From Lysobacteraceae bacterium (GTDB lineage Bacteria; Pseudomonadota; Gammaproteobacteria; Xanthomonadales; Rhodanobacteraceae): a stretch of DNA of 39,836 bases. The notes under the pieces were generated by a model. That model was not told the DNA's origin, made no database searches, and was given only the letters and a program-made list of their open reading frames with translations. Numbering within the stretch: position 1 is the first letter of the stretch; each line of letters begins with the position of its first letter. Shown in pieces: positions 27,006-35,526 of this stretch. The stretch covers positions 1 through 39,836 of the forward strand of contig JAGWVM010000015.1 of the NCBI GenBank assembly GCA_018970895.1. The letters run 5' to 3'. The translations under genes and the position numbers were made by a program.

Positions 27006-27587
27006 ATGGTGCACAGCTTTTCCCGGCCTGAGGCCGGTCCCCCCCGTTCCGGCGGGTGGGTGCGCAGCCTGCCCCTGGTCGTCCTGCTGGCCCTCGGGGG
27101 CTGCGCCAGCGTACCGCCCCCCGACGCCCTGATGAGCGCTGCCCAGACCCAGCTGCAGGCGGCCCGGGACGCGGATGCGGCCGATTACGCGCCGGTCGAC
27201 CTGGGGTTCGCCCAGAACAAGTTCCAGCAGGCCCAATCGGCCATGACCTCCCGAAAGTACGCCGAGGCAGCCGATCTGGCTACCGAGGCGCAGGCCGACG
27301 CCGAGCTGGCGACCGCCAAGGCGCGGCTCGGCACGATCCGCGCCAGGATCCAGGCCAAGACGGCCGAGAATGCGCGGCTGCGCGAGGCGATGGAGAAAGC
27401 CCATCCCGAGCTGTCCGCGCGTTCGCAGATGCCGGCCAGCCTTCCCGCGGTGGCCCCGACCGGCGAGATGCCTGCGCCGCCGGCGTCGGTACTTGCCGCG
27501 CCGGTACCCGGCGGCGACGGGTTCCAGACCGTGCCGCAACCGGCGCAGGCTGCGTCTTCGCCCAACGTCCAGGGAGGTCAGCCATGA
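27006..27587 (+). CDS. DUF4398-like lipoprotein
   Basis: This 193-residue predicted lipoprotein has a lipobox LLALGGCAS with Cys33, after an unusually long basic N-region. The mature part begins with an Ala-rich helical segment (SAAQTQLQAARDADAADYAP, then LGFAQNKFQQAQSAMTSRKY and AADLATEAQADAEL), the pattern of DUF4398 domains, and ends in a Pro/Ala-rich tail. The ATG at 27006 has GAGGT eight bases upstream; GTG codons at 27003 and 27009 are alternatives. Its stop overlaps the next start (ATGA), so the two form a coupled operon. Function is unknown; it is probably a periplasm-facing envelope protein. Confidence 0.7.
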   Translation: MVHSFSRPEAGPPRSGGWVRSLPLVVLLALGGCASVPPPDALMSAAQTQLQAARDADAADYAPVDLGFAQNKFQQAQSAMTSRKYAEAADLATEAQADAELATAKARLGTIRARIQAKTAENARLREAMEKAHPELSARSQMPASLPAVAPTGEMPAPPASVLAAPVPGGDGFQTVPQPAQAASSPNVQGGQP

Positions 27588-28225
27588 AGCGCTGGACTAT
27601 CCTTTCCCTTGCACTGGCCGCGGCCCTCGCCTGCGGTACCGCATCGGCAGCCAAGGACGACATCGACCTTGCCCGGCTGACCACCAGCCTCGACCAGCTG
27701 GCCAGCGACCCGGTCCTGGGCCATTACGCCATGGCCGAGCAGGCGCGGGCCCGGGACGCGCTGGCCCGCCTGGCCGACGCACGCTCGAAGGAGCGCCCGC
27801 ACGTGCTCTATCTGGCCGAGCGTCGTGTCGATCTGGCGCGCGCTGCCGCACAACTGCAGGACGCCCAGGCGAAGCTGGCAAAGCTCGACCGCGAGCACGA
27901 CCAGATCATGCTCGAGTCGGCTCGCCGCGATGCCGAAGCGGCGCGGATGGAGCTGGAGCGGCAGCGCCTGCAGTACCAGCTTGCGCAGGAGGAGACCCAG
28001 CGCCTCCAGCAGCAAGGCATGGAGGCGGCGCAGGCCGCCGAGCAGGCGCGGGCGGAAGCCGAGCGCGCCAGGAAACTTGCCGCGGCGCAGAGTCGTGTCG
28101 CCCATGCCGCCAAGCGCGAGGCGGCGCTGGCCGCCGAGGCCGCACGGGCGTTGCGTTCGCAGATGGAACAGGGAGACGCTCCGCCGGAAGCGAAGAAGCC
28201 CGCGAAGAAAAAGGGCAGGCCCTGA
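27584..28225 (+). CDS. Exported coiled-coil protein, partner of the DUF4398-like lipoprotein
   Basis: This 213-residue protein has a signal peptide (MKRWTILSLALAAALACG, cleavage after ASA). It continues with ARDALARLADARSKERPHVL and YLAERRVDLARAAAQLQDAQ, then a long charged coiled coil (about residues 90-185) and a Lys-rich tail AKKKGRP. The first part matches what I recall of the region that precedes the OmpA peptidoglycan-binding domain in DUF4398/OmpA proteins of other gammaproteobacteria, but here no OmpA domain follows and none is found downstream. It overlaps the preceding lipoprotein gene by four bases, so the two probably work together in the periplasm. Confidence 0.65.
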   Translation: MKRWTILSLALAAALACGTASAAKDDIDLARLTTSLDQLASDPVLGHYAMAEQARARDALARLADARSKERPHVLYLAERRVDLARAAAQLQDAQAKLAKLDREHDQIMLESARRDAEAARMELERQRLQYQLAQEETQRLQQQGMEAAQAAEQARAEAERARKLAAAQSRVAHAAKREAALAAEAARALRSQMEQGDAPPEAKKPAKKKGRP

Positions 28226-28538
28226 GCGGCTCTCCGGGGGCATCTGGCCGAAGAGGGTCACGAGCGGCAACAAGCTGTTTCGACAAGCTTTTTCGGCTAT
28301 CCCGACAAGCATCAGGCGTGCCATCGGGTGCGCTTGCACCGTCTCCGGCGGCGGAGTAGCGTCGGTCATCCGCGCGACACTTGCGTCGCGCGGATTACCT
28401 GACCCGTCGCATGCGCACACCGTTTCCCCAACCGTCCCACTCACGCATCGCCGTCGCGGTGCGGGCGGTTCGCGCATGCCTCACCACGCCACGGGTGCAC
28501 CGGTCACGCGCCCGTCTGTCCAGCGAGGAGGTCGACCC
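28226..28538. other. Gene-free 313-bp region with one hairpin
   Basis: No credible gene is seen on either strand. It holds an 11-bp perfect stem (28368-28378 with 28385-28395, loop ACTTGC) without a T-run, and a repeated CGACAAGC near 28280-28317. It separates the coiled-coil gene from the DUF465 gene. The promoter of the latter is presumably in its last 150 bases, but I cannot point to it with confidence. Confidence 0.4.
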
Positions 28539-28766
28539 ATGTTCGAAAACCAGTCGCGTGATGACGTTGAAGCATTGCTGAAGTCCAATAAGGAGTTCCG
28601 TGCGCTGTACCAGCGCCACCGCGAACTCGACAGCAAGGTGCACGATGCGGATTCCGGCGCGCTACCCATGCCCGAAACCAAGCTCGCCGTGATGAAGCGC
28701 GAGAAGCTCTACGCCAAGGACCGTCTGCAGCGCATCTGGGACACACGGATGCACCGCCAGCACTGA
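28539..28766 (+). CDS. DUF465/YdcH-family small protein
   Basis: This 75-residue protein has the family pattern DVEALLKSNKEFRALYQRHR, ELDSKVHDADSG, and MKREKLYAKDRLQRIW. DUF465 proteins are short helical-hairpin cytosolic proteins of unknown function, widespread in proteobacteria. The ATG has GAGGAGG eight bases upstream. It is a single gene followed by a strong terminator. Confidence 0.88.
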   Translation: MFENQSRDDVEALLKSNKEFRALYQRHRELDSKVHDADSGALPMPETKLAVMKREKLYAKDRLQRIWDTRMHRQH

Positions 28767-28789
28767 CGTCACCCCGGTTGGCAGCGGCG

Positions 28790-28823
28790 AAGGCCCGGCA
28801 TCCTTTGGATGCCGGGCCTTTTT
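28790..28823 (+). terminator. Intrinsic terminator of the DUF465 gene
   Basis: A 14-bp perfect stem (28790-28803 with 28807-28820) with a TTT loop runs into a T-run ending at 28823. Confidence 0.9.
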
Positions 28824-28911
28824 GCTTCCGTGGCGCTCCCGACGAGTCGGTTATCATCCCGGGCCTGCCCGACCGCCCGGATTCAGGTCCGGCCCCTGCC
28901 ACGGAGCTTTC

Positions 28912-30282
28912 ATGACGGTTCACGCCAGCGTCCTCGAGCTGATCGGCCACACCCCCATGGTCCGCGCCAACCATCTGGACACGGGGGCCTGCGAGCTCTT
29001 CCTGAAGCTGGAGAGCGCCAACCCCGGCGGGTCGATCAAGGACCGCATCGGCCTGTCGATGATCGAGGGTGCCGAGAAGGCCGGGAAAATCCGCCCCGGC
29101 GCGACGCTGGTGGAGGGCACCGCCGGCAATACCGGCATCGGCCTGGCGTTGGTGGCCCAGCAGAAGGGCTATCGGCTGATCCTGGTGGTGCCGGACAAGA
29201 TGAGCCGGGAAAAGATCTTCAATCTCAAGGCCATGGGCGCCGAGGTGGTGCTCACCCGTTCGGACGTGGCCAAGGGCCACCCCGAGTACTACCAGGACAT
29301 GGCCGAGCGGATTGCCCGCGAGACACCCGGCGCCTACTTCATCAACCAGTTCGGCAACCCGGACAACCCGCGCGCGCACTACGAGACCACCGGCCCGGAA
29401 ATCCTCGAGCAAATGGACGGGCGGGTGGATGCGGTCGTGTTCGGCTGCGGCTCGTCCGGCACCATGACCGGCCTGTCGCGCTATTTCGCCGAGCATTCGC
29501 CGCACACCGAGCTGGTGCTGGCCGATCCGGTGGGCTCGATCCTGGCCCAGTACATCAACGAGGGCACGCTGTCGGAGAAGTCCGGCAGCTGGATGGTCGA
29601 GGGCATCGGCGAGGACTTCCTGCCCACCATCAGCGATTTCTCGCGGGTGAAGAAGGCCTACGCGATCTCCGACCGGGAGAGCTTCCTCGCCGGCCGCGAG
29701 CTGCTGGCCAAGGAGGGCGTGCTGGGCGGTTCGTCCGCCGGCACGCTGCTCGCCGCTGCGCTCAAGTACTGCCGCGAGCAGGCCGCACCCAGGCGCGTGG
29801 TGTCGATCGTCTGCGACACCGGCAACAAGTATCTGTCCAAGATGTACAACGACTACTGGATGCTGGACAACGGCTTCCTCGAGCGCGAGCAGCACGGTGA
29901 CCTGCGTGACCTGCTGCTGCGCCCGTTTGCCCAGCGCGACACCGTGGTGGTCGGGCCCAACGAGCTGCTGGTGACCGCCTACACCCGGATGAAGCTCTAC
30001 GACGTCTCGCAGCTGCCGGTGATGGACGGTGACCGGCTGGTCGGCATCGTCGACGAATCGGACGTGCTGATGCACGTGCATGCGGACCAGTCGCGCTTCC
30101 GCGATACGGTCTCCACCGCGATGATCACCACGCTGCAGAAGATCGACGTGCATTCGCCGATCGAATCGCTGCTGCCGGTGTTCGATCGCGGGCTGGTGGC
30201 GATCGTGATGGACGGCGAGCGCTTTCTGGGGCTGATCACCCGTATCGACCTGCTGAACTACCTGCGCCGGCGTGTTCCCTGA
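28912..30282 (+). CDS. cbs: Cystathionine beta-synthase
   Basis: This PLP enzyme joins homocysteine and serine to cystathionine (reverse transsulfuration). The 456-residue protein has a catalytic domain with the PLP Lys43 in NPGGSIKDRIGLSM, the substrate loop VEGTAGNTGIGLAL, and the phosphate-binding GCGSSGTMTG, followed by a C-terminal pair of CBS domains (about 335-456, e.g. LYDVSQLPVMDGDRLVGIVD and FLGLITRIDLLNYL). The CBS pair separates it from CysK/CysM, which lack it. No cystathionine gamma-lyase gene is adjacent. The ATG has GGAG upstream. Confidence 0.9.
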   Translation: MTVHASVLELIGHTPMVRANHLDTGACELFLKLESANPGGSIKDRIGLSMIEGAEKAGKIRPGATLVEGTAGNTGIGLALVAQQKGYRLILVVPDKMSREKIFNLKAMGAEVVLTRSDVAKGHPEYYQDMAERIARETPGAYFINQFGNPDNPRAHYETTGPEILEQMDGRVDAVVFGCGSSGTMTGLSRYFAEHSPHTELVLADPVGSILAQYINEGTLSEKSGSWMVEGIGEDFLPTISDFSRVKKAYAISDRESFLAGRELLAKEGVLGGSSAGTLLAAALKYCREQAAPRRVVSIVCDTGNKYLSKMYNDYWMLDNGFLEREQHGDLRDLLLRPFAQRDTVVVGPNELLVTAYTRMKLYDVSQLPVMDGDRLVGIVDESDVLMHVHADQSRFRDTVSTAMITTLQKIDVHSPIESLLPVFDRGLVAIVMDGERFLGLITRIDLLNYLRRRVP

Positions 30283-30309
30283 GCCCGGGGCGGTGCCGGA
30301 AGAAAGGAT

Positions 30310-30341
30310 GCTGGAAACCAGCGCTGCCACGATGGTGGCAG
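30310..30341 (+). promoter_or_regulatory. Two tandem hairpins in the glmS leader
   Basis: The 98 bases between cbs and glmS hold GCTGG-AAA-CCAGC (30310-30322) and CTGCCAC-GATG-GTGGCAG (30324-30341) one base apart, 40 bases before the glmS ATG. No T-run follows. They could regulate glmS translation, mRNA processing or attenuation. Confidence 0.45.
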
Positions 30342-30380
30342 TGGGGCGTCGAACCCAGATGACATCGAAGGAAACCATCC

Positions 30381-32210
30381 ATGTGCGGAATCGTCGCAGC
30401 CGTCGCCCAGCGTGACGTGGCTCCCCTGCTCATCGCCGGCCTCAAGGCGCTGGAGTACCGCGGCTATGACTCGGCCGGCCTGGCCGTGCTGGACGGCGGA
30501 CATATCCACCGCGTGCGCGCCAAGGGCAAGGTGCGCGAGATGGAGGCGCTGTACCTCGCCGATCCGTTGCCGGGCGGTGTCGGCATCGCGCATACCCGCT
30601 GGGCCACCCACGGCGTGCCGAGCGAGGCCAACGCCCATCCGCACACGGCCGGCCGGGTGGCGCTGGTGCACAACGGCATCATCGAGAACTACGCGTCCTT
30701 GCGTGCCGAGCTGCAGGCGAAGGGGCACGTGTTCACGTCCGAGACGGACACCGAGGTCATCGCCGCGCTGATCGAGGCGCGGCTGGCCAGCGGCGGCAGC
30801 CTGCGCGAGGCGGTGCTGGCGGTGGTGCGCGAGCTGGAAGGCGCCTACGCGATCGCGGTGATCAGCCGTGACGAGCCGGGTCGCGTGGTCGGCGCCCGGC
30901 GCGGCGCCCCGCTGCTGGTGGGCGTGGGCATCGGCGAGCACTTCCTCGGCTCCGATGCCCAGGCGCTGATCCAGGTGACCAACCGCATGATCTACCTGGA
31001 AGAGAACGACGTGGTGGAGATCACCCGCGAGTCGGTCCAGGTCTTCACCCTCGACGGCCAGCCCGCCGAGCGCGCCGTGCACGAGAGCGAGTTGTCCACC
31101 GACGCGGTGGAGCGCGGCGAGTACCGCCACTACATGCAGAAGGAAATCTTCGAGCAGCCGCGCGCTGTGGCCGACACGCTGGAGTCGCGCATCGGTCCGC
31201 ACGGCGTGCTGCCGAACATCTTCGGCGTCGGCGGCGACGAATTGCTGTCGACTGTGCAGGGCATCCACATCGTCGCCTGCGGCACCAGCTACCACGCCGG
31301 CATGGTGGCGCGGTACTGGATCGAGGAGTTCGCCCGCCTGCCGGTCAGCGTCGAGGTGGCCAGCGAGTACCGCTATCGCGAGGTGGTGGTGCCGCCGGGC
31401 ACGCTGTTCGTGGCCATTTCCCAGTCCGGCGAGACCGCCGACACGCTGGCGGCGATGCGCGAGTCGCGTCGCCGGGGTTATCTCGGCACGCTGGCGATCT
31501 GCAACGTGCCGGAGTCCTCGGTGGTGCGCGAGGCCGACCTCAAACTGATGACCCGGGCCGGCCCGGAGATCGGGGTGGCCTCGACCAAGGCGTTCACCAC
31601 CCAGCTCACCGCACTGGCGCTGCTCACCCTGCAGCTGGCCCGGCAGCGCGGGCTGGATGCCGCGCGCTACGCCGACCTCTGCCAGCAGCTGATCTCGCTG
31701 CCCCGCGCGATCGAGCGTGCGCTGGCGCTGGAGCCGCAGGTGGTGGAGCTGTCGGCACGCTTCATCCACCGCCAGCACGCGCTGTTCCTCGGCCGCGGCG
31801 CGCAGTACCCGGTGGCGCTGGAGGGCTCGCTCAAGCTCAAGGAGATCTCCTACATCCACGCCGAGGCCTACCCGGCCGGCGAGCTCAAGCACGGGCCGCT
31901 GGCCCTCGTCGACGAGGACATGCCGGTGGTGGCGGTCGCGCCGAACGGCCCGCTGCTGGACAAGCTCAAGTCCAACCTGCAGGAAGTGAAGGCGCGCGGG
32001 GGCGAGCTGATCGTCTTCGCCGCCGGCGACGCCGGCATGGAGGCGGAAACCGGCAAGGGCGTGGCCCTGCGGCTGGATCCGGTGGGCGAGTTCATCGCCC
32101 CGGCCGTGTTCACCATCCCGCTGCAGCTGCTGGCCTATCACGTGGCCGTGCTGCGCGGCACCGACGTGGACCAGCCGCGGAACCTGGCCAAGTCGGTGAC
32201 GGTGGAATAA
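30381..32210 (+). CDS. glmS: Glutamine--fructose-6-phosphate aminotransferase (isomerizing)
   Basis: GlmS makes glucosamine-6-phosphate, the entry to peptidoglycan and LPS amino sugars. The 609-residue protein begins MCGIVAAVAQ with the nucleophile Cys2 of the glutaminase domain, followed by LEYRGYDSAGLAV and HTRWATHGVPSEANAHPH. Two SIS domains follow (ACGTSYHAGMVARYW, AISQSGETADTLAAMR, GRGAQYPVALEGSLKLKEIS). It ends DQPRNLAKSVTVE, the full-length terminus of the family. The dedA gene starts 6 bases later, suggesting an operon. Confidence 0.97.
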   Translation: MCGIVAAVAQRDVAPLLIAGLKALEYRGYDSAGLAVLDGGHIHRVRAKGKVREMEALYLADPLPGGVGIAHTRWATHGVPSEANAHPHTAGRVALVHNGIIENYASLRAELQAKGHVFTSETDTEVIAALIEARLASGGSLREAVLAVVRELEGAYAIAVISRDEPGRVVGARRGAPLLVGVGIGEHFLGSDAQALIQVTNRMIYLEENDVVEITRESVQVFTLDGQPAERAVHESELSTDAVERGEYRHYMQKEIFEQPRAVADTLESRIGPHGVLPNIFGVGGDELLSTVQGIHIVACGTSYHAGMVARYWIEEFARLPVSVEVASEYRYREVVVPPGTLFVAISQSGETADTLAAMRESRRRGYLGTLAICNVPESSVVREADLKLMTRAGPEIGVASTKAFTTQLTALALLTLQLARQRGLDAARYADLCQQLISLPRAIERALALEPQVVELSARFIHRQHALFLGRGAQYPVALEGSLKLKEISYIHAEAYPAGELKHGPLALVDEDMPVVAVAPNGPLLDKLKSNLQEVKARGGELIVFAAGDAGMEAETGKGVALRLDPVGEFIAPAVFTIPLQLLAYHVAVLRGTDVDQPRNLAKSVTVE

Positions 32211-32216
32211 CGACCG

Positions 32217-32837
32217 ATGATGGAGAAACTGATCGCCGCGCTGGCCGGCTTCGTCATCGCGGTGATCTCGCGCTTCCAGTACGCCGGCATTGCGCTGCTG
32301 ATGGCAGTGGAGAGTGCCTGTATCCCGCTGCCCTCGGAAATCATCATGCCGTTTTCCGGCTACCTCGTGGCCCGCGGCGAGCTCAAGCTTTGGCTGGTCT
32401 CGCTGGCCGGTGCGGTGGGATGCGTGATCGGCTCCTGGCTGGCCTATGCGATCGGAGCATGGGGCGGTCGGCCGCTGGTCGAGCGCTACGGCCGGTACGT
32501 GCTGATCTCGCATCGCGACCTCGACCTGGCCGATCGCTGGTTCCAGCGTCATGGCGACATCACGATCTTCGTGGGCCGCCTGCTGCCGGTGGTGCGCACC
32601 TTCATCGCGTTTCCGGCCGGCGTCGCGCGCATGCCTCTCGGCCGGTTCACGGCCTACACCTTCCTCGGCTCCCTGATCTGGTGCTGGGGACTGGCGTGGA
32701 TCGGCGTCAAGCTGGGCGAGCACTGGGACACGCTGGGCGTGTATTTCCATCGCTTCGATGCGGCGATCGGCGCGGTCATCCTGCTTGGCCTGGTGCTTTA
32801 CGTGTGGCGCCACCTGAGGCACGCCTCGCGCCCCTGA
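32217..32837 (+). CDS. DedA-family membrane protein
   Basis: This 206-residue inner-membrane protein of the DedA/SNARE-associated family has the typical start FQYAGIALLMAVESACIPLP with SEIIMPFSGYL, then GSWLAYAIGAWGGRPLVERY and the family block FVGRLLPVVRTFIAFPAGVARM. DedA proteins help flip or recycle lipid carriers such as undecaprenyl phosphate and maintain the proton motive force. Being 6 bases behind glmS fits a link to cell-envelope synthesis. Two adjacent ATG codons at 32217 and 32220 can start it. Confidence 0.92.
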   Translation: MMEKLIAALAGFVIAVISRFQYAGIALLMAVESACIPLPSEIIMPFSGYLVARGELKLWLVSLAGAVGCVIGSWLAYAIGAWGGRPLVERYGRYVLISHRDLDLADRWFQRHGDITIFVGRLLPVVRTFIAFPAGVARMPLGRFTAYTFLGSLIWCWGLAWIGVKLGEHWDTLGVYFHRFDAAIGAVILLGLVLYVWRHLRHASRP

Positions 32838-32873
32838 GCAGGGTCAGCCAGGACAGGAACAGGCGAGCCGGCC

Positions 32874-32896
32874 CCGCGGACCGGCGCGGTCCGCGG
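32874..32896. terminator. G+C stem-loop between convergent dedA and MHS transporter genes
   Basis: A perfect 10-bp stem (32874-32883 with 32887-32896, loop GCG) lies in the 104-base gap between the two convergent genes. It lacks a T-run, so termination by it is only likely, not certain. Confidence 0.45.
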
Positions 32897-32941
32897 CGAC
32901 CGTATCGCCGCTGGGGTGGTGCCTCCAGATCCGTTGGCGGA

Positions 32942-34276
32942 TCAGTCGTTCGGCAGACCGCCGGACCGGCTGAACCAGAGGGCGCCCAGAGTTCCCACGG
33001 CGCCCGAGAGCAGGTACAGGCCGACATACCCCACACCGAGGTAGACCGACAGCGACAACGCCACCAGCGGCGCGAACCCGGCGCCGAGCAGCCAGCCCAG
33101 ATCGGACGTGATCAGCGCCCCGGTGTAGCGGAAGTAGCTCAGGAAGCTGGAGTTGACCGCTCCGGCGGCCTGGGCGTGGGAGAAGCCCAGCAAGGCGAAC
33201 CCGACCACGATGAACAGGTAGCCCTCGGCAGTGCCGCCGGCCAGCATCAGCGGCGTCCAGCCGCTGTAGATCGCGATCAGCACGCCAAACACGGCCAGGG
33301 TCATGCGACGGCCGAAGCGATCCGCGATCATCCCGGACAGGAACATGCAGGGAACCGCCACCGCGGCGCCCACGATCTGCACCAGCAGGAAGCTCGCCGG
33401 CGACTGCTTGGTGAACAGGATCGCCCACGAAAGCGCGAAAATGGTCACCAGGTGGAACAGCGCGTAGCTCGCCAGAGGTGCGAAGGCGCCCAGCGTGATC
33501 GCGCGACCCTGGGAGCGCACCAGTTCACCGACCGGCGACGGCTCGAGTTCGCGCAGCTTCAGCTGGGTGGAATACTCGGGCGTCACCACCAGTCGCAGGC
33601 GGGCGAACAACGCCACCACATTGATCGCGAACGCCACGAAGAACGGGTAGCGCCAGCCCCATGCGAAAAACTCGTTCGGCGACAGGCTGAGCAGCAGGTA
33701 GGCGAACAGGGCCGCCACCAGGATGAACCCGATCGGTGCCCCGAGCTGCGGAATCATCGCGAACCAGCCGCGGCGGTTGCGCGGCGCGTTGAGGGCGAGC
33801 AGCGAAGCGAGCCCATCCCAGCTGCCGCCGATGGCAAAACCCTGCCCGAAGCGCAGCAGCGCGAGCAGGCCGATAGCCGCGGTACCGAGTGACTCGTAGC
33901 CGGGCAGGAACGCGATGCCGGCGGTCGTCGTGCCGAGCAGGAACAGCGCCGCCGTAAGCTTGGTGCCGCGACCGAACTCCCGCTGCAGCATCAGGAAGAA
34001 CAACGAGCCGAGCGGCCGCCCGATGAAGGCCAGCGCAAAAATGGTGAACGAATAGAAAATGCCGCTGAGTTCGCTGGCGAAGGGAAAGAACACCTTCGGA
34101 AACACCAGCACGCAGCCGAGGCCGAAGACAAAGAAATCGAAGAACTCGGAGATGCGACCAATCACCACACCTATCGAGATGTCGCCCGGCGTGACGTGCG
34201 GCGCGTGATGGTGCGCGGCGTCGTTGCTCGGGCGCGTGGACGTGTGATCGGCAGGCTGGGCGGGACTGGTCGACAT
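32942..34276 (-). CDS. MFS transporter of the metabolite:H+ symporter (MHS) type
   Basis: This 444-residue inner-membrane carrier has about 12 helices. It opens with a His-rich cytoplasmic tail (DAAHHHAPHV) and then IGVVIGRISEFFDFFVFG, the helix-1 pattern of MHS carriers (ProP, KgtP, ShiA relatives). Further signs are ALAFIGRPLGSLFF, LRFGQGFAIGGSWDGLASLL, WGWRYPFFVAFAINV, and the second-half MFS motif DRFGRRMTLAV. The substrate is unknown; organic acids, betaines or shikimate are typical. The ATG at 34276 (ACGGAAA upstream) is preferred over extensions lacking support. It is divergent from the quinol oxidase operon, sharing a 231-base control region. Confidence 0.85.
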   Translation of the reverse strand: MSTSPAQPADHTSTRPSNDAAHHHAPHVTPGDISIGVVIGRISEFFDFFVFGLGCVLVFPKVFFPFASELSGIFYSFTIFALAFIGRPLGSLFFLMLQREFGRGTKLTAALFLLGTTTAGIAFLPGYESLGTAAIGLLALLRFGQGFAIGGSWDGLASLLALNAPRNRRGWFAMIPQLGAPIGFILVAALFAYLLLSLSPNEFFAWGWRYPFFVAFAINVVALFARLRLVVTPEYSTQLKLRELEPSPVGELVRSQGRAITLGAFAPLASYALFHLVTIFALSWAILFTKQSPASFLLVQIVGAAVAVPCMFLSGMIADRFGRRMTLAVFGVLIAIYSGWTPLMLAGGTAEGYLFIVVGFALLGFSHAQAAGAVNSSFLSYFRYTGALITSDLGWLLGAGFAPLVALSLSVYLGVGYVGLYLLSGAVGTLGALWFSRSGGLPND

Positions 34277-34466
34277 GATGTTTCCGTGGTTCGATGGCCG
34301 GTGCGGGGCGCGTGCTTCAGGGGAGCGCCGCGGTATCAGCGGGTGAGGGACTTCACTGGGACAATCGGCTGTGCCGCGCCTTTTCCCAGCCTCTATTAGC
34401 ATGCACCTGCGACGTCGAATCGGCCATAGGACAAAGTGACCGATCGGCAATAACGGCTCGAGCGCT

Positions 34467-34472
34467 TATCAT
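34467..34472 (+). promoter_or_regulatory. Probable -10 box of the cyoABCD-surf1 operon
   Basis: TATCAT lies 35 bases before the cyoA ATG in the shared intergenic region. No clear -35 or FNR/ANR-type box is seen. Confidence 0.35.
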
Positions 34473-34507
34473 GTGCGGTGTTCTCTCCCCCGCACCCAGG
34501 CATCCCC

Positions 34508-35503
34508 ATGTTCGTAAAACGTCTACGCAGCCTGCTCGTGGCTTCGCTTGCGCTGATGCTCGGTGGCTGCCATCTGGTCTTGCTGAATCCTGCCGGCGAC
34601 GTCGCGCGCCAGCAGCGCGATCTGATGATCGCGTCGGTGATCCTGATGTTGCTGATCATCGTGCCGGTGCTGATTGCCATTGGCGTGATCGCCTGGCGCT
34701 ATCGCGCATCCAACACGGCCGCCGAATACGATCCCGAGTGGGACCACTCCACCCAACTCGAGCTGGTGGTGTGGGCCGCGCCGCTGCTGATCATCATTGC
34801 GCTGGGCGCGATGACCTGGATCGGCACGCACCAGCTCGATCCGTATCGCCCGCTCAGTCGCGTCGATGACGGCAAGGCGCTTGCCCTCGATGCCAGGCCG
34901 CTCGAGGTGGAGGTGGTATCGCTGGACTGGAAGTGGTTGTTTTTCTACCCGCAGTACGGCATTGCTACCGTCAACCAGCTGGCCGCGCCGGTGGATGCGC
35001 CGATCTCCTTCAAGCTCACCTCGACGACGATGATGAACTCGTTCTTCGTGCCGTCGCTGGCCGGGCAGGTCTACACCATGCCGGGCATGCAGACGGTGCT
35101 GCACGCGGTGATCAACAAGCCCGGCGATTTCGACGGCTTCTCGTCCAACTACAGCGGCCACGGCTTTACCGACATGCGTTTCCGCTTCCTCGGCATGAGC
35201 ACCGCGGATTTTTCCAAGTGGGTGGCCAAGGTGCGAGCCAGTGGGACAACGCTCGACCGCGCGGCATTCGACAAGCTGAAGCTGCCGAGCCGGGCCGAAC
35301 CCGTGCACTACTTCGCGCACTACAGCGCCGATCTCTACCAGCAGATCCTCAACCGCTGCGTTGATCCCGGACAGGTGTGCATGAGCCGGATGATGGCGAT
35401 GGACGCACAGCGCGGCCGTGGCGCGCCAGGCGGGTCCGACACGCATGCGATGCCCGCCAGCCCCGCCGTGCAGGCGCCCGTTACCGACGCGGCGACGCAC
35501 TGA
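34508..35503 (+). CDS. cyoA: Cytochrome bo3 ubiquinol oxidase subunit II
   Basis: CyoA is subunit II of the heme-copper quinol oxidase. The 331-residue protein is a lipoprotein (LALMLGGCHL, Cys21) with two helices (about 38-60 and 82-102) and a periplasmic cupredoxin domain. The CuA ligands of cytochrome c oxidases are absent: the region corresponding to the Cys-x3-Cys site reads FSSNYSGHGFTDM. That marks a quinol rather than a cytochrome c oxidase. VVSLDWKWLFFYPQYGIATV is typical. The C-terminal tail (residues 295-331) is an unstructured Ala/Pro/Gly stretch. The ATG at 34508 is preferred over 34478, since it gives MFVKRLRSLL. It is the first gene of the operon. Confidence 0.95.
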   Translation: MFVKRLRSLLVASLALMLGGCHLVLLNPAGDVARQQRDLMIASVILMLLIIVPVLIAIGVIAWRYRASNTAAEYDPEWDHSTQLELVVWAAPLLIIIALGAMTWIGTHQLDPYRPLSRVDDGKALALDARPLEVEVVSLDWKWLFFYPQYGIATVNQLAAPVDAPISFKLTSTTMMNSFFVPSLAGQVYTMPGMQTVLHAVINKPGDFDGFSSNYSGHGFTDMRFRFLGMSTADFSKWVAKVRASGTTLDRAAFDKLKLPSRAEPVHYFAHYSADLYQQILNRCVDPGQVCMSRMMAMDAQRGRGAPGGSDTHAMPASPAVQAPVTDAATH

Positions 35504-35526
35504 TCCGCTTTCTCGAGGTTTGAACC

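Noticed and set aside
28912..30282. Cysteine synthase (CysK/CysM)
   Set aside because: The C-terminal pair of CBS domains and the length of 456 residues fit cystathionine beta-synthase.
30283..30380. A glmS ribozyme (glucosamine-6-phosphate riboswitch)
   Set aside because: The leader is too short and shows two simple hairpins instead of the conserved double-pseudoknot core.
30258..32822. An 854-codon antisense open frame opposite glmS and dedA
   Set aside because: Composition is typical of a shadow frame (His/Gln/Arg-rich) and has no family resemblance; glmS is unambiguous on the plus strand.
34508..35503. Cytochrome c oxidase subunit II (aa3 type)
   Set aside because: The CuA Cys/His/Met ligands are missing and subunit I keeps the quinol-site Arg/Asp, so it is a quinol oxidase.
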